A DNA stretch of 64,000 nucleotides, from NCBI GenBank assembly GCA_001029295.1, contig LDXJ01000053.1:48104-112103 (forward strand), in the 5' to 3' direction. Position numbers and translations under genes: made by a program. Numbering within the stretch: the first letter of the stretch is position 1; the number at the start of each line of letters is the position of its first letter. Positions 42,961 to 51,287 of this stretch are shown here, one piece after another. The notes under the pieces were generated by a model that did not search any database, had not been told where the DNA came from, and worked only from the letters and a program-made list of their open reading frames with translations. The stretch is from Peptococcaceae bacterium CEB3. Lineage in GTDB: Bacteria > Bacillota > Desulfitobacteriia > Desulfitobacteriales > Desulfitobacteriaceae.

Positions 42961-43043
42961 TTCCATAACAGGTAATTCGGTATTATAATCTAGGTAGAAC
43001 TTATATTCGATGAGGGAGGTGAGAGCCCATAAAGGCCCCCTCC
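42961..43043 (+). promoter_or_regulatory. Plus-strand promoter with downstream hairpin, possible small RNA
   Basis: TTCCAT at 42961 and TATAAT at 42984 are 17 bases apart. Downstream, GAGGG/CCCTC (43012-43042) forms a stem containing GGGAGGTGAG. No gene follows on the plus strand, so this could express a short RNA antisense to the NYN gene's 3' end. Confidence 0.35.
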
Positions 43044-43063
43044 GTGTACGGATGCCGAATTCA

Positions 43064-43822
43064 CTAAGGACTCACTTTATTTCTGATAAAGTAATGGGTA
43101 ATGTGTGGATTACTCGTTTTTCGTGACTGGATCTCAAATTGCCTCAGGGACGATATAAGGGGAGTAAGCTTTGAGTGCCCGTAGTTCCTTGTATCAAAAT
43201 CCGGATAACGTTTGTTGAGCCTTTTTCCGACTTCACCCAAAAAAGCCCAACCGTCTTCGTCTGAACTCTCCGTTACGATGATTTTTATCGATTCTATCAG
43301 TTCTTCCGTATTGGCCATACCTTCTTTCTGTGCATCCTGCTTTTCCGTCCTGTCATTGGCATGCACTCTCCCGGCATTTGTCGGGATTACCCCTAAGACT
43401 TCAAGATATTTGAACTTTTCACAAGCCGCTATGAAAGGTGCCGGCGTTTTCTTCTCGCCCATACCGATCACATACATTCCGGCCTCTCTTAAGCGGGCCG
43501 CCAGCTTTGTGAAATCACTGTCACTCGAAACAATGCAGAAACCGTCCACGTTATTGGAATAAAGAATATCCATAGCGTCAATGATTAAGGCCGCGTCTGT
43601 CGCGTTTTTACCTGTCGTATAGCTATATTGCTGGATTGGAGTAATAGAGTAATTAAGCAGCACCGTTTTCCATGATGCCATTTGCGGCTTGGTCCAATCT
43701 CCGTAGATTCGTTTATAGGTTGGTATCCCATGGTTCGCGATTTCATCAAATATGTACTTTATATATTTGTCCGATACATTATCCGCGTCGATCAGAATTG
43801 CGATTTTCTTATCACTTTCCAT
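43064..43822 (-). CDS. NYN-domain RNase-like protein with OST-HTH/LOTUS domain
   Basis: A 252-residue protein. The N-terminal NYN (PIN-like) domain has acidic motifs ILIDADNV, DAALIIDAMDIL and VSSDSDFTKLAARL, forming a metal-dependent nuclease site. The C-terminal 75 residues resemble a LOTUS/OST-HTH domain (GWAFLGEVGKRLNKRYPDFD; ITHYFIRNK), which binds RNA. Such proteins probably process or degrade RNA; LabA-like members are known in bacteria. It stands alone between two intergenic gaps. Confidence 0.85.
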   Translation of the reverse strand: MESDKKIAILIDADNVSDKYIKYIFDEIANHGIPTYKRIYGDWTKPQMASWKTVLLNYSITPIQQYSYTTGKNATDAALIIDAMDILYSNNVDGFCIVSSDSDFTKLAARLREAGMYVIGMGEKKTPAPFIAACEKFKYLEVLGVIPTNAGRVHANDRTEKQDAQKEGMANTEELIESIKIIVTESSDEDGWAFLGEVGKRLNKRYPDFDTRNYGHSKLTPLISSLRQFEIQSRKTSNPHITHYFIRNKVSP

Positions 43823-44015
43823 ATTTCAGCCCCCTTATATTAATATTCGATTATATTATTACCTAAATTAATACCGATATTGCTTCTCCTCTTAGAAATT
43901 TATCCCCCTTAACCCAGCTAACCCACTTGGACCGCCGCAGCTCACTTTCACCCATTAGCATTCTACATCTCTCAAGGTATTTCCTCCCGGAGCGGAAAAT
44001 ATTACAGCCTCTCCT

Positions 44016-44741
44016 TCATACCCTTTCATTGCTCGAACTGTACGCGTCTCTAAAGCTCAGATAATCCAATAACAAACTACATGCCTCATCGGCTGCCTTG
44101 AGCTTAAATCTCGCTTGGTCCTCCACAGTCTTGTCATCCGCCTTATCTGATACTCCTTTGATGGAAAAGAACGCTTTGTTATTTAAATAGCATACATGCG
44201 AAAATGCCGCAATCTCTTGGTCTACCGCTATTGCCCCATATTTGCTCTCTAAATTCGAACGTAACCCCTGATCTCTAATTCGCCTGTCTCCAGAAACCAA
44301 TGTTCCATAATGAACGACAACGTTCCTCTTTTGGGCAAAATTCCTGAAGGTCTCAATGCATTTCAGGTCAGTCGAGATTTTGCCGGAACGACCCGAGTAT
44401 AGATCTTTTACGTCAGTGCCAAGCCCAGCATCATGAACATCGTGTTGAAATGTCACTAGCGGAACAACCACGTCCCCACCACGAACCTTGTCACCCAAAC
44501 CACCACATATCCCCGTCATGTACATTGCCTGCGGATTGAACTGGGTGATCAAAAGCTGAGTACAACCGGCACATTTCACCTTTCCCACTCCGCAAATGAC
44601 TGAGATAACCTCCAGGTTAGCACCGTAAACATGCTGATTAAATGTCCAACCGGCAATTTCGCATGAGTGGGTTATCTGCCATTTTGAATTAAGATAACTT
44701 AGCTCAGGTTCCCACGCCGCAACAATTCCGACCCTCCTCAT
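44016..44741 (-). CDS. MTA/SAH nucleosidase-like phosphorylase
   Basis: A 241-residue protein of the PNP/UDP phosphorylase superfamily, closest in layout to MTA/SAH nucleosidase. Start RRVGIVAAWEPELSYL, central GVGKVKCAGCTQLLI and TGICGGLGDKVRGGDVVV are typical. The base-binding region VEMEGAA is seen as VDQEIAAFSHVC, keeping the Glu, and the catalytic Asp lies in KGVSDKADD. It may recycle methylthioadenosine or S-adenosylhomocysteine; divergent members also occur as effectors in conflict systems, but no partner is seen here. Confidence 0.78.
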   Translation of the reverse strand: MRRVGIVAAWEPELSYLNSKWQITHSCEIAGWTFNQHVYGANLEVISVICGVGKVKCAGCTQLLITQFNPQAMYMTGICGGLGDKVRGGDVVVPLVTFQHDVHDAGLGTDVKDLYSGRSGKISTDLKCIETFRNFAQKRNVVVHYGTLVSGDRRIRDQGLRSNLESKYGAIAVDQEIAAFSHVCYLNNKAFFSIKGVSDKADDKTVEDQARFKLKAADEACSLLLDYLSFRDAYSSSNERV

Positions 44742-45005
44742 CCTTGTTCCTCACATTCTCATCTTCCTCATCTTCCTACAACTACCACGCTTTTGTCCGC
44801 TTTTCCTCCCTGCCATAACCTCTCCGTCTGCAAGCGTTGTATCGACCCCGGCTGCAAAAGGCACGGAGAACATGCCGTTATTCCTGTCGGACAAGCCCAT
44901 TATAGCCTATGAGCAAACCATCTACAATCCTGATTAAACACAAAGAGGGCATTGATTACGTAAACTATATTGGGTCCAAATAATTAGATACTTAATACTT
45001 AGGGG

Positions 45006-45513
45006 GTGTCGATTGTCAGAAAGATCTATTTTACTCTAGTAATAGCTGTTTGTGTGCTTTCCCTCATAACATGCAGCAGCTTTTCTAATCTAGCTAAGCA
45101 AAATGAAGAATTGAAACAAGAACTCCAGAAGTCCAATAAAAAAGTAACAACTTGGGAAGAAACGTATAAGTTGCGAAACATTTTAGACTCAACGGCTTAT
45201 TATATTTTGGAACATTTACAAAAAGGGGATACTGCATATTTGGAGGATAGAATTACCGATAATGTAACAATTAGCGGTAGTAAACTCACCTTCAAAAAAA
45301 CCAGGCATCGAATATTTAATCCCTAAGACTAAATACCATCTTAGACAAAGAGCTTTTGGGTTTATAAATGACAAAAAGACCAGATTCTTTTTGATTTATG
45401 AAATATCGCCCGATGATACTCAAAGTGTGGGGGAGCACATCTATACGCTGAATTTCCTTTTTGAATTAAAGGACGGCAAATGGTTGTTAGATTCCTTGGA
45501 TAAAGATGAATAG
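45006..45513 (+). pseudogene. Lipoprotein gene with a frame break at an A7 run
   Basis: The first frame (45006-45326) begins at GTG and has a lipoprotein signal (ITLVIAVCVLSLITC type; lipobox LITC) followed by a coiled-coil-like KQNEELKQELQKSNKKV stretch. At an A7 run (45294-45300) the sensible reading moves to a second frame, continuing PGIEYLIPKTKYHLRQRAFG through DGKWLLDSLDKDE to a stop at 45513. Together they make about 169 residues. It is either a recently broken gene, a sequencing error, or a case of slippage at the A-run. No family recognised. Confidence 0.6.
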
Positions 45514-45559
45514 AGGATTTTGGCAATCACCCTGCGGGCAAACCCTGGACATAGTACCG

Positions 45560-45592
45560 TAAAACTCCCACCTCTTCAAGCGGGAGTGGGTC
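45560..45592. other. Hairpin resembling an IS200/IS605 end or terminator
   Basis: AAACTCCCACCTC TTCAAGCGGGAGTGGG forms a CTCCC/GGGAG stem with the CCACCTC...AAGCGGG context often found at the right end of TnpB-bearing elements. No tnpA or tnpB is nearby, so at most this is a relic. Confidence 0.35.
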
Positions 45593-45599
45593 CCACGTA

Positions 45600-45935
45600 G
45601 GTCCACGTTCCCTGCTTCGGTGGGGTAGACTCGGCCTTTGGCAGACATTGTCCACCGGACAATGTCTGCTTCGCCGCGAAGTATCCTTTTGGGGTAAGAG
45701 GCTTCGACGAAAGCCATCCTCCGGCGCGACCGCAATCATCACTGGCTGCGCCTTCGGCGATAGTCATCCTCAGCTGTCGGGTCATCCTTTGACAGCGTAC
45801 GGCTTCGGCGTTAGCCTCCACTGGAGACTAACGTTACTGGAGGCTTTCGTCACCGAAGTCATTCTCACCGCACAAGTATTCTTTGAAAGCCTGCGGTTCG
45901 GCGATAGTGTCCACAGGACACTATCGTGATGTTCA
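45600..45935. repeat. Array of hairpins with shared TCC-ACN-GGA tips
   Basis: Three strong hairpins stand out: GCAGACATTGTCC-ACC-GGACAATGTCTGC (45641-45669, 13-bp stem), CGTTAG-CTCC-ACT-GGAG-CTAACG (45809-45833, one mismatch) and CGATAGTGTCC-ACA-GGACACTATCG (45902-45926, 11-bp stem). All have a three-base loop starting AC. Between them a degenerate phrase CTTCGGCGATAGTCATCC recurs at intervals of about 50-65 bases. No gene is present from 45514 to 45963. Confidence 0.7.
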
Positions 45936-45963
45936 GCTTAAGTTGAACGAGTTCACTTGAGCT

Positions 45964-47244
45964 CTATGAGACAACTCCATAATACTCAGCCGCGACCTGG
46001 GCGGCACAATCCGGCCCGCAGGCCGCACACCCGTGCTCATCTGCGGCGGTTAGAGCAGCTCTCGTCTTATCCGGATCGACCGAAAAACTAATCTGCCCCT
46101 CAATATTCCGGACGACCCGGGCCTGAGCCATTTGCCTGTCTTCTTCCCAGGCCTGTTTGTTTCCACGGGCGAGATCGGCTGCGTGAGCGGCGATGCGGGC
46201 CGCAATGACTCCCTCCTTGACATCCTCTTCCGTCGGCAAGCCTAAATGCTCCGCCGGGGTCACGTAGCACAGGAAATCCGCACCGGCTGCACCGGCGAGA
46301 GCCCCACCGATGGCGGCTGTGATATGATCATATCCAGGTGCCACATCGGTCGCTAGGGTGCCTAAGATAAAGTAAGGCGCCCCCTTGCACAACCGTTTCT
46401 GTACTTGGATAGTCGCCTCCACATGGTGCATGGGGACGTGTCCCGGCCCTTCCACCATCACCTGAACCCCCGCAGCCTGGGCCCTCTCTACGAGTTCCCC
46501 CGCCACGATCAATCCCTGTAGTTGCGCGGCATCCAGGGAGTCGGCGGTGGAACCGGGACGGATGGCGTCTCCCATACTTAAGGTTACATCGTATTTTTTC
46601 AAGATCTCCAGCAAGCGATCAAACTGTTCGTAGAGGGGGTTTTCTTGGTTGTTGTGCAGCATCCAGGCCGTGAGAAAGGAACCGCCGCGGCTAACTACAT
46701 CTGTCACCCGTCCGGTTCCCCGCAGTCTTTCCAGGACGTCAAAATTATAGGCACTGTGAATGGCCATGAAATCCACCCCGTCCATGGCTTGTTTTTCGAT
46801 CGTCTCAAACATATCCCCGGCGGTCATCGCCACAATGCTGCCCCGTTTTTCGATGGCTTCGATCGCGGCCTGATAGATAGGCACAGTGCCGACGGCAAGA
46901 TTTGCCTTTGCCAGAGCCAGGCGTCTCATACCGTCAATATTTCCGCCGGTGCTTAAATCCATCAGGGTATCACATCCAGCCTCTTCCACAAACGCCAGTT
47001 TTCTTTCCTCTAGGGAGAGGTCCTCACGGTTGCTGGAGGTGCCAATCAAGGCATTGACTTTGATCCGTAAATCCGGACCGATGCCGCAGTAGGCAAATCC
47101 TTTCCGGTGCATATTATGGGGAATGACGATCCGGCCGGATGCAACTCCCTCCAGGATGGAATCAATATCCATCTCTTCCCGTTGCGCAACTGTTTCCATC
47201 TCCGGCGTAATTTTTCCTGCCCTGGCAGCTGATGCCTGAGTCAT
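45964..47244 (-). CDS. bzaB: ThiC-like 5-hydroxybenzimidazole synthesis protein, BzaB-like
   Basis: A 426-residue paralogue of the radical-SAM enzyme ThiC. Conserved blocks include MEGPGHVPMHH-type sequence (VMVEGPGHVPMHHVEATIQV), [40 protein letters not shown] and [20 protein letters not shown]. The C-terminal cluster motif is C-x2-C-x3-C (CAACGPDC, Cys 406/409/413), one residue shorter than the C-x2-C-x4-C of thiamine ThiC. Two adjacent ThiC paralogues behind a cobalamin riboswitch match the anaerobic bza pathway that converts aminoimidazole ribotide to 5-hydroxybenzimidazole. It is second in the operon, 135 bases after bzaA. A genuine thiamine role is less likely. Confidence 0.82.
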   Translation of the reverse strand: MTQASAARAGKITPEMETVAQREEMDIDSILEGVASGRIVIPHNMHRKGFAYCGIGPDLRIKVNALIGTSSNREDLSLEERKLAFVEEAGCDTLMDLSTGGNIDGMRRLALAKANLAVGTVPIYQAAIEAIEKRGSIVAMTAGDMFETIEKQAMDGVDFMAIHSAYNFDVLERLRGTGRVTDVVSRGGSFLTAWMLHNNQENPLYEQFDRLLEILKKYDVTLSMGDAIRPGSTADSLDAAQLQGLIVAGELVERAQAAGVQVMVEGPGHVPMHHVEATIQVQKRLCKGAPYFILGTLATDVAPGYDHITAAIGGALAGAAGADFLCYVTPAEHLGLPTEEDVKEGVIAARIAAHAADLARGNKQAWEEDRQMAQARVVRNIEGQISFSVDPDKTRAALTAADEHGCAACGPDCAAQVAAEYYGVVS

Positions 47245-47293
47245 TTTTCTTCATTCCTTCCTTAACCATTTTCTTTAGGCCCTGCTGAAGTAC

Positions 47294-47311
47294 GGTTTCG
47301 AAGACGAAACC
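47294..47311. other. Intercistronic hairpin between bzaA and bzaB
   Basis: GGTTTCG-AAGA-CGAAACC is a perfect 7-bp stem with a tetraloop in the 135-base bzaA-bzaB gap. No T-tract; it may adjust relative expression of the two genes. Confidence 0.5.
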
Positions 47312-47379
47312 TCCTGGCCTCGTGGGACTTCGGGAATGTCCCCGTCCCCGCCAATCTTAAGTTTGAGCCTCCTGGTATA

Positions 47380-48678
47380 TTAACAACTCACTTTTGCGGT
47401 ACCCAGGTATTTGGATACAATTTCCATGGCGCAGTACTTTCCGCACATTGCACATCCGGCCACGCTGTCGTCACTTCTGGTTTTTCGTATCTTCTCAGCG
47501 CGTCCCGGGTCTATCGCCAAGTCCATCTGTTTTTGCCAATCTAAAGCCTTCCTGGCCCGGGATAACGCCAGATCCCATTCCGCTGCCCCGGGCAGACCTT
47601 TGGCTAAGTCGGCGGCATGAGCCGCGATCCGGGCCGCCACCACCCCTTCATGAACCTGATTGACATCAGGCAAGCCGATGTGTTCGGCCGCCGTTACATA
47701 GCATAAAAACTCAGCCCCTGCCCAGGCACTGATGGCCCCGCCGATGGCCGCGCTGATATGGTCGTAGCCGGCGGCAATATCCGTCACGACAGGACCGAAC
47801 ACAAAGTAGGGAGCCCCTTTACACAGGCTTTTTTGCAAAGTCACCGTCGCTTTTAGCTGGTTCAAAGGAACATGCCCGGGTCCTTTCACCATGACCTGCA
47901 CCCCCGCTTGCCGCGCCCTCCGTACCAGTTCGCCCATGACTACCAGTTCCTGGACTTGAGCCCCATCCAGCGAGTCAGCCAAACAGCCCGGACGCATCCC
48001 GTCCGCAAGACTGACAGTAACGTCATATTTCCGGGCAACATCCAAAACCCGATCGTAATGTTCGTAGAGCGGGTTTTCCTGCCGGTTATGCAACATCCAG
48101 CCGATCAAGTGGGAGCCGCCGAAACTTACCAGAGAATCAAGCCTGCCTTCTTGTTTTGCCCGCTCCACAACGCTCATGGTCGTGCCGCAGTGCAGTGCCA
48201 GAAAGTCGACACCGTCGGCAGCCTGCCGTTCGATCACTTCGAATAATTCGTCAACTTCCATCTTCAGGGATGAGCCGTACTTGCGGGCCGTTTGAGCCAC
48301 TGCCTGATAATAAGGCAACGTTCCCAGCGGCGTTGTTGTATTAGCCAGACTTTCCCTGCGCATGGCATCAATATCGCCGCTGACGCTCAGATCCATGATG
48401 GCATCCGTTCCCGCTGCCACGGCTGTTCTGATCTTAGCCAGTTCACTCTCCGGGCTTCCTTTGTCGCCGTACAAACCAACACTTGCGCTTACTTTGGTTC
48501 TTAGCCCTTTCCCGATGCCGGTGGGGGTGACGTTTTGGCGTCGTACGTTCCGGGGTATGACAATCGTCCCTTCCGCCACTCCCTCTCTGATAAATTCCGG
48601 TGTAACTTTTTCCTGGGCAGCCACAGATTCCATTTCCGGCGTAATTACGCCTTTTAGGGCGGCGCTGAGCTGGGTCAT
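47380..48678 (-). CDS. bzaA: ThiC-like 5-hydroxybenzimidazole synthesis protein, BzaA-like
   Basis: A 432-residue ThiC paralogue, first gene after the cobalamin riboswitch. It shares with its neighbour MTQ-x-SAA at the start, WMLHNRQENPLYEHYDRVLD, VMVKGPGHVPLNQLKATVTL and a C-terminal C-x2-C-x3-C (CAMCGKYC, Cys 409/412/416). Known bza operons begin with bzaA then bzaB; the assignment of which is which rests on gene order. Together they should make 5-hydroxybenzimidazole, a cobamide lower ligand. The ATG at 48678 is chosen for its spacing from AAAGGAGG; earlier ATG codons sit on that site or inside the terminator region. No bzaC/D/E-like methylation genes follow. Confidence 0.82.
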   Translation of the reverse strand: MTQLSAALKGVITPEMESVAAQEKVTPEFIREGVAEGTIVIPRNVRRQNVTPTGIGKGLRTKVSASVGLYGDKGSPESELAKIRTAVAAGTDAIMDLSVSGDIDAMRRESLANTTTPLGTLPYYQAVAQTARKYGSSLKMEVDELFEVIERQAADGVDFLALHCGTTMSVVERAKQEGRLDSLVSFGGSHLIGWMLHNRQENPLYEHYDRVLDVARKYDVTVSLADGMRPGCLADSLDGAQVQELVVMGELVRRARQAGVQVMVKGPGHVPLNQLKATVTLQKSLCKGAPYFVFGPVVTDIAAGYDHISAAIGGAISAWAGAEFLCYVTAAEHIGLPDVNQVHEGVVAARIAAHAADLAKGLPGAAEWDLALSRARKALDWQKQMDLAIDPGRAEKIRKTRSDDSVAGCAMCGKYCAMEIVSKYLGTAKVSC

Positions 48679-48713
48679 ACTTTTCATCCTCCTTTTTTTG
48701 TCACATAAAAAAA

Positions 48714-48734
48714 CCACGCCGAAATAGGGCGTGG
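48714..48734 (-). terminator. Terminator hairpin of the bza riboswitch
   Basis: CCACGCC/GGCGTGG with loop CTATTTC on the minus strand, followed by T7, between the aptamer and bzaA. It fits cobalamin-induced premature termination. Confidence 0.8.
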
Positions 48735-48774
48735 ATTTTACCATTATCCTCACCTAACCAACCTTACTCGCGAG

Positions 48775-48950
48775 GCTGGTATAGATCATTACAGGCAGGT
48801 CTCCTGACTCAGGCTCATCGCTAACTTGCCCCTTCCCCCTTTTGGAGTGGTTATGGCAACAGCTCACCTTCACAGTGGCGGGTCCGTCCGGGAATCACAC
48901 CCGGTTTCCTATTCTCCCCTTATGGGCACCTGTAGTATGCATATTCACAT
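48775..48950 (-). promoter_or_regulatory. Cobalamin riboswitch controlling bzaA-bzaB
   Basis: The minus strand carries GGTGCCC, AGGGGAGAATAGGAAACCGG, CCGGACGGACCCGCCACTGT and the B12 box GAGTCAGGAGACCTGCC (plus-strand 48794-48810), in aptamer order. It lies 96 bases upstream of the bzaA start with a terminator between, so cobalamin excess should stop bza transcription. The same element occurs as an orphan at 23583-23757. Confidence 0.92.
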
Positions 48951-49008
48951 TTTTCACTCTCAGTTTAGCTTTCTTGCCAAGGCTTGTCAAGCCCCTATAT
49001 CAAACTGA

Positions 49009-49344
49009 TCACACTTCCTGGCCAAACAGAGACAACGTCACCTCTGCCGCAGGAGTGCTGCTCCAAGACACGGCTTGATTAGCGAGTCCCTGTATGGGAA
49101 CCGGGAACAGCAAAACTTGACTTGAGTCAGAACCCATCCGCAGTTTCAAGAGAGTCTTGGCCGAAACTCCGGTGCCGAATTTAACGGTAAGCGTACTAGT
49201 ATTATTTGTAGCCGTACTCAAAACGATCCCGTAGACCCTGACCGATTTGCCGCTGGCCGGTGCCCAGACGACGATGTCCGTGAAAGCGGTAGTCTGCTCA
49301 TTGAAGCGGTAACCCAAGGTCGGCTCCAGTGGACGATCGTTCAA
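49009..49344 (-). CDS. Conserved 111-aa protein of unknown function, copy 2
   Basis: Almost identical to the copy at 23815-24150, with the same TTG start and GGGGGGGAGAGCG site. It lies upstream of the bza riboswitch on the same strand. About 60 bases separate its stop from the aptamer, so the riboswitch could be reached by read-through as well as from its own promoter. Retention in both copies suggests function. No family recognised. Confidence 0.6.
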   Translation of the reverse strand: MNDRPLEPTLGYRFNEQTTAFTDIVVWAPASGKSVRVYGIVLSTATNNTSTLTVKFGTGVSAKTLLKLRMGSDSSQVLLFPVPIQGLANQAVSWSSTPAAEVTLSLFGQEV

Positions 49345-49589
49345 CGCTCTCCCCCCCGGCGCTGGCTGTAAGAATTGCCCCGCATTTTTCTTAGCCTTGT
49401 CTGCTTCACTTTACGCTTCGGAGCGACATATCCGTCAGCTTCTTTGTCTCGTTGGGTTGTCTCGCCGCTCGAGGGGGGGTTTTCAGTCTGTACGTGTGGC
49501 GATTACCTAAGCGATTCGTTACGATTCAAGACTCGCTTTCCGCGACCCCGGAGGACTACGAAGACCCAAGCTTACCGGAAGCGGGCCGA

Positions 49590-49650
49590 TAGATGACATG
49601 CTCCATGATCATGACCGCCACCACCTCGAAGAGTCCGGATACGAAAGGTA
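49590..49650 (-). pseudogene. Remnant of the NCS2 permease gene
   Basis: ATGACATGCTCCATGATCAT and GACCGCCACCACC match the 3' end of the permease gene at 24470-24515, and the following AAGAGTCCGGATACGA matches its interior near 24881-24896, so an internal deletion has joined them. The stretch 49345-49590 is the diverged leader equivalent to 24151-24436. Confidence 0.75.
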
Positions 49651-49684
49651 ATCCGCTATCCGTCAACTACCGTGGTCACCGCAC

Positions 49685-50131
49685 TCAAGGCTCTTCTTGT
49701 ACCTGGGTTATGTACCAACCACTAGGTCCAAGTTGAACAGTGAATGTTATTGGAGCGTCCTTCGCGCCACCTACCATCGTATTTTTTGAGTCTTTTATAG
49801 TAACTGAATAAACCATGTTAACGTAGACAATGCCACTCTTCTTTTTTTCTGATTGCTCCCTAATGTTAAAATCGATATTAAACGGTTTCGAGTATTCCGG
49901 CCGGTTGACTGGATAATCCTTATATAAATTTATTCTAGTAAACACCTCTTTAGACATATATTTCGAAATTTCGTCCGTATACCCTTTATCTGTCAAAAAA
50001 GCGGTTTTGACCACATCCTGTATATCTACATATTTAGGAATCACACTGCTGCTTTGTCTGCCACACCCCAAAGTTGTTAAAGTAAGTACCCCCAGCAAAA
50101 TGATTAGTAGCCCTCGTTTTCTCATCTGCAT
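49685..50131 (-). CDS. Predicted lipoprotein, 148 aa
   Basis: Lipoprotein signal peptide GLLIILLGVLTLTTLGC with the modified Cys near residue 22, then a soluble domain with IPKYVDIQDVVKTAFLTDKG and a C-terminal VQLGPSGWYITQVQEEP. The layout resembles small extracytoplasmic domains of unknown role. The ATG at 50131 is chosen for AAGGAGGGTTCT upstream. It is similar in size and style to the other lipoproteins here but not an obvious duplicate. Confidence 0.65.
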   Translation of the reverse strand: MQMRKRGLLIILLGVLTLTTLGCGRQSSSVIPKYVDIQDVVKTAFLTDKGYTDEISKYMSKEVFTRINLYKDYPVNRPEYSKPFNIDFNIREQSEKKKSGIVYVNMVYSVTIKDSKNTMVGGAKDAPITFTVQLGPSGWYITQVQEEP

Positions 50132-50302
50132 AGAACCCTCCTTCTTACACTCCACAACGGCTAAAGCCGTGCAGCTTCTTTTCTTTGGGCGTCCCCCCGT
50201 CTCATCTTGGCTTTATTCTCACGAATCCGGTCGAAAATGACGACGGTGTCAAGTTTAATGGGTTTCGCTCAGGTTTCTCTCTTGGCTTCCGCGCCGCCGG
50301 GT

Positions 50303-50881
50303 TCAAGAATTCTCCTCCTCATATTGTTTTAAGGCATTGAGCATGGTACCGCGCACGGTGACAGACAGGTTTCTTATGATTTGCTCCGGCCTTTCCTTCA
50401 TACCCCTCTGTATCCACTGAAGGAGAAGCCCCACAAAAGACACTGTGTAAAAATTGGCCAGGAAGTCTTTGTAGGTCTCATCCACCCTCATGTCGGCCGC
50501 CATGGTAATCACTACATGTTTGACCAAACCGTAGACGACCGAATAGAGGAAATTCTCCAGGTGATCGCGTCCCAAAGAATGAAAAGTGCAGAGACATATT
50601 TCCTGGTTTTTTTGGATGTATAAAAATATATTAAGAAAGCCTTCCTGCCAGGTATCGCAATCATCGTGGGTTTGCAACTGGGCAATGGCTTCTTCTTTGT
50701 AGATCCAACCCAAGAGTTCGTAAACATCATGGAAATGATAATAGAAGGTGCGGCGGTTCAAATGGCATTCATCCACGATTTCCTGAACTGTAATTTTGTT
50801 GAGTGACTTTGTCGTCATAAGGCGCTTTAATGATTCCGCCAGTACCTTTTTCGTCATCTCCGTCATGACGGAATGGGTCAT
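50303..50881 (-). CDS. TetR/AcrR-family transcriptional regulator
   Basis: A 192-residue regulator. The N-terminal HTH is ITVQEIVDECHLNRRTFYYH followed by FHDVYELLGWIY, and the C-terminal domain resembles the DhaS/TetR-like type (FLANFYTVSFVGLLLQWIQR). It is divergent from the oleate hydratase gene 406 bases away and is its likely regulator, responding to fatty acids; this is inference from position. Confidence 0.82.
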   Translation of the reverse strand: MTHSVMTEMTKKVLAESLKRLMTTKSLNKITVQEIVDECHLNRRTFYYHFHDVYELLGWIYKEEAIAQLQTHDDCDTWQEGFLNIFLYIQKNQEICLCTFHSLGRDHLENFLYSVVYGLVKHVVITMAADMRVDETYKDFLANFYTVSFVGLLLQWIQRGMKERPEQIIRNLSVTVRGTMLNALKQYEEENS

Positions 50882-50923
50882 ACTATTCCCCCCTTACGGT
50901 TTCCCCTCATTTCCACGGCTTTT

Positions 50924-51115
50924 CCACGGCCATGTCACCTTCGCTCCCGCGCAAAGACCACGACCGTTAACCAGGGGAGCATCGGAGTACTCATCAAAAT
51001 CGCGTGTCTCCGTCCGCACATTCTGTGTCTGCCTCTTTTCAGGCAGGAGAGAACGATCGGCGAGGTGCATGATGGCATAATCTTCCACGGCCTTGTCACC
51101 CCCGCTCCCCCTTGA
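50924..51115. repeat. Direct repeat pair in the tetR-ohyA intergenic region
   Basis: TTTCCACGGCCATGTCACCTTCGCTCCC (from about 50928) and CTTCCACGGCCTTGTCACCCCCGCTCCC (from about 51085) are copies about 160 bases apart. They could be regulator sites or a small duplication. The 51116-51287 remainder has TTGACA at 51112 but no clear -10 at standard spacing. Confidence 0.5.
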
Positions 51116-51287
51116 CAGAACCGTACCTTATTTTTCCCCTTGCCGGGATAAATTCGTTGCACACTTTGTATCTTTTGTGACGAGATTACGCAAACTCAAG
51201 CTATTGACCATTCCATGCGGCTTCTTAGCGGGCTAAGATAGTTAAGGAAGCTAAGAACTCCAAACATGAAGAAAGGTATGGTGGCAT

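Noticed and set aside
44016..44741. Nucleoside phosphorylase-like gene as part of a defence system
   Set aside because: No helicase, nuclease, TIR or other effector partner lies next to it.
45560..45592. Active IS200/IS605 element
   Set aside because: Only an end-like hairpin is present; no TnpA or TnpB gene is nearby.
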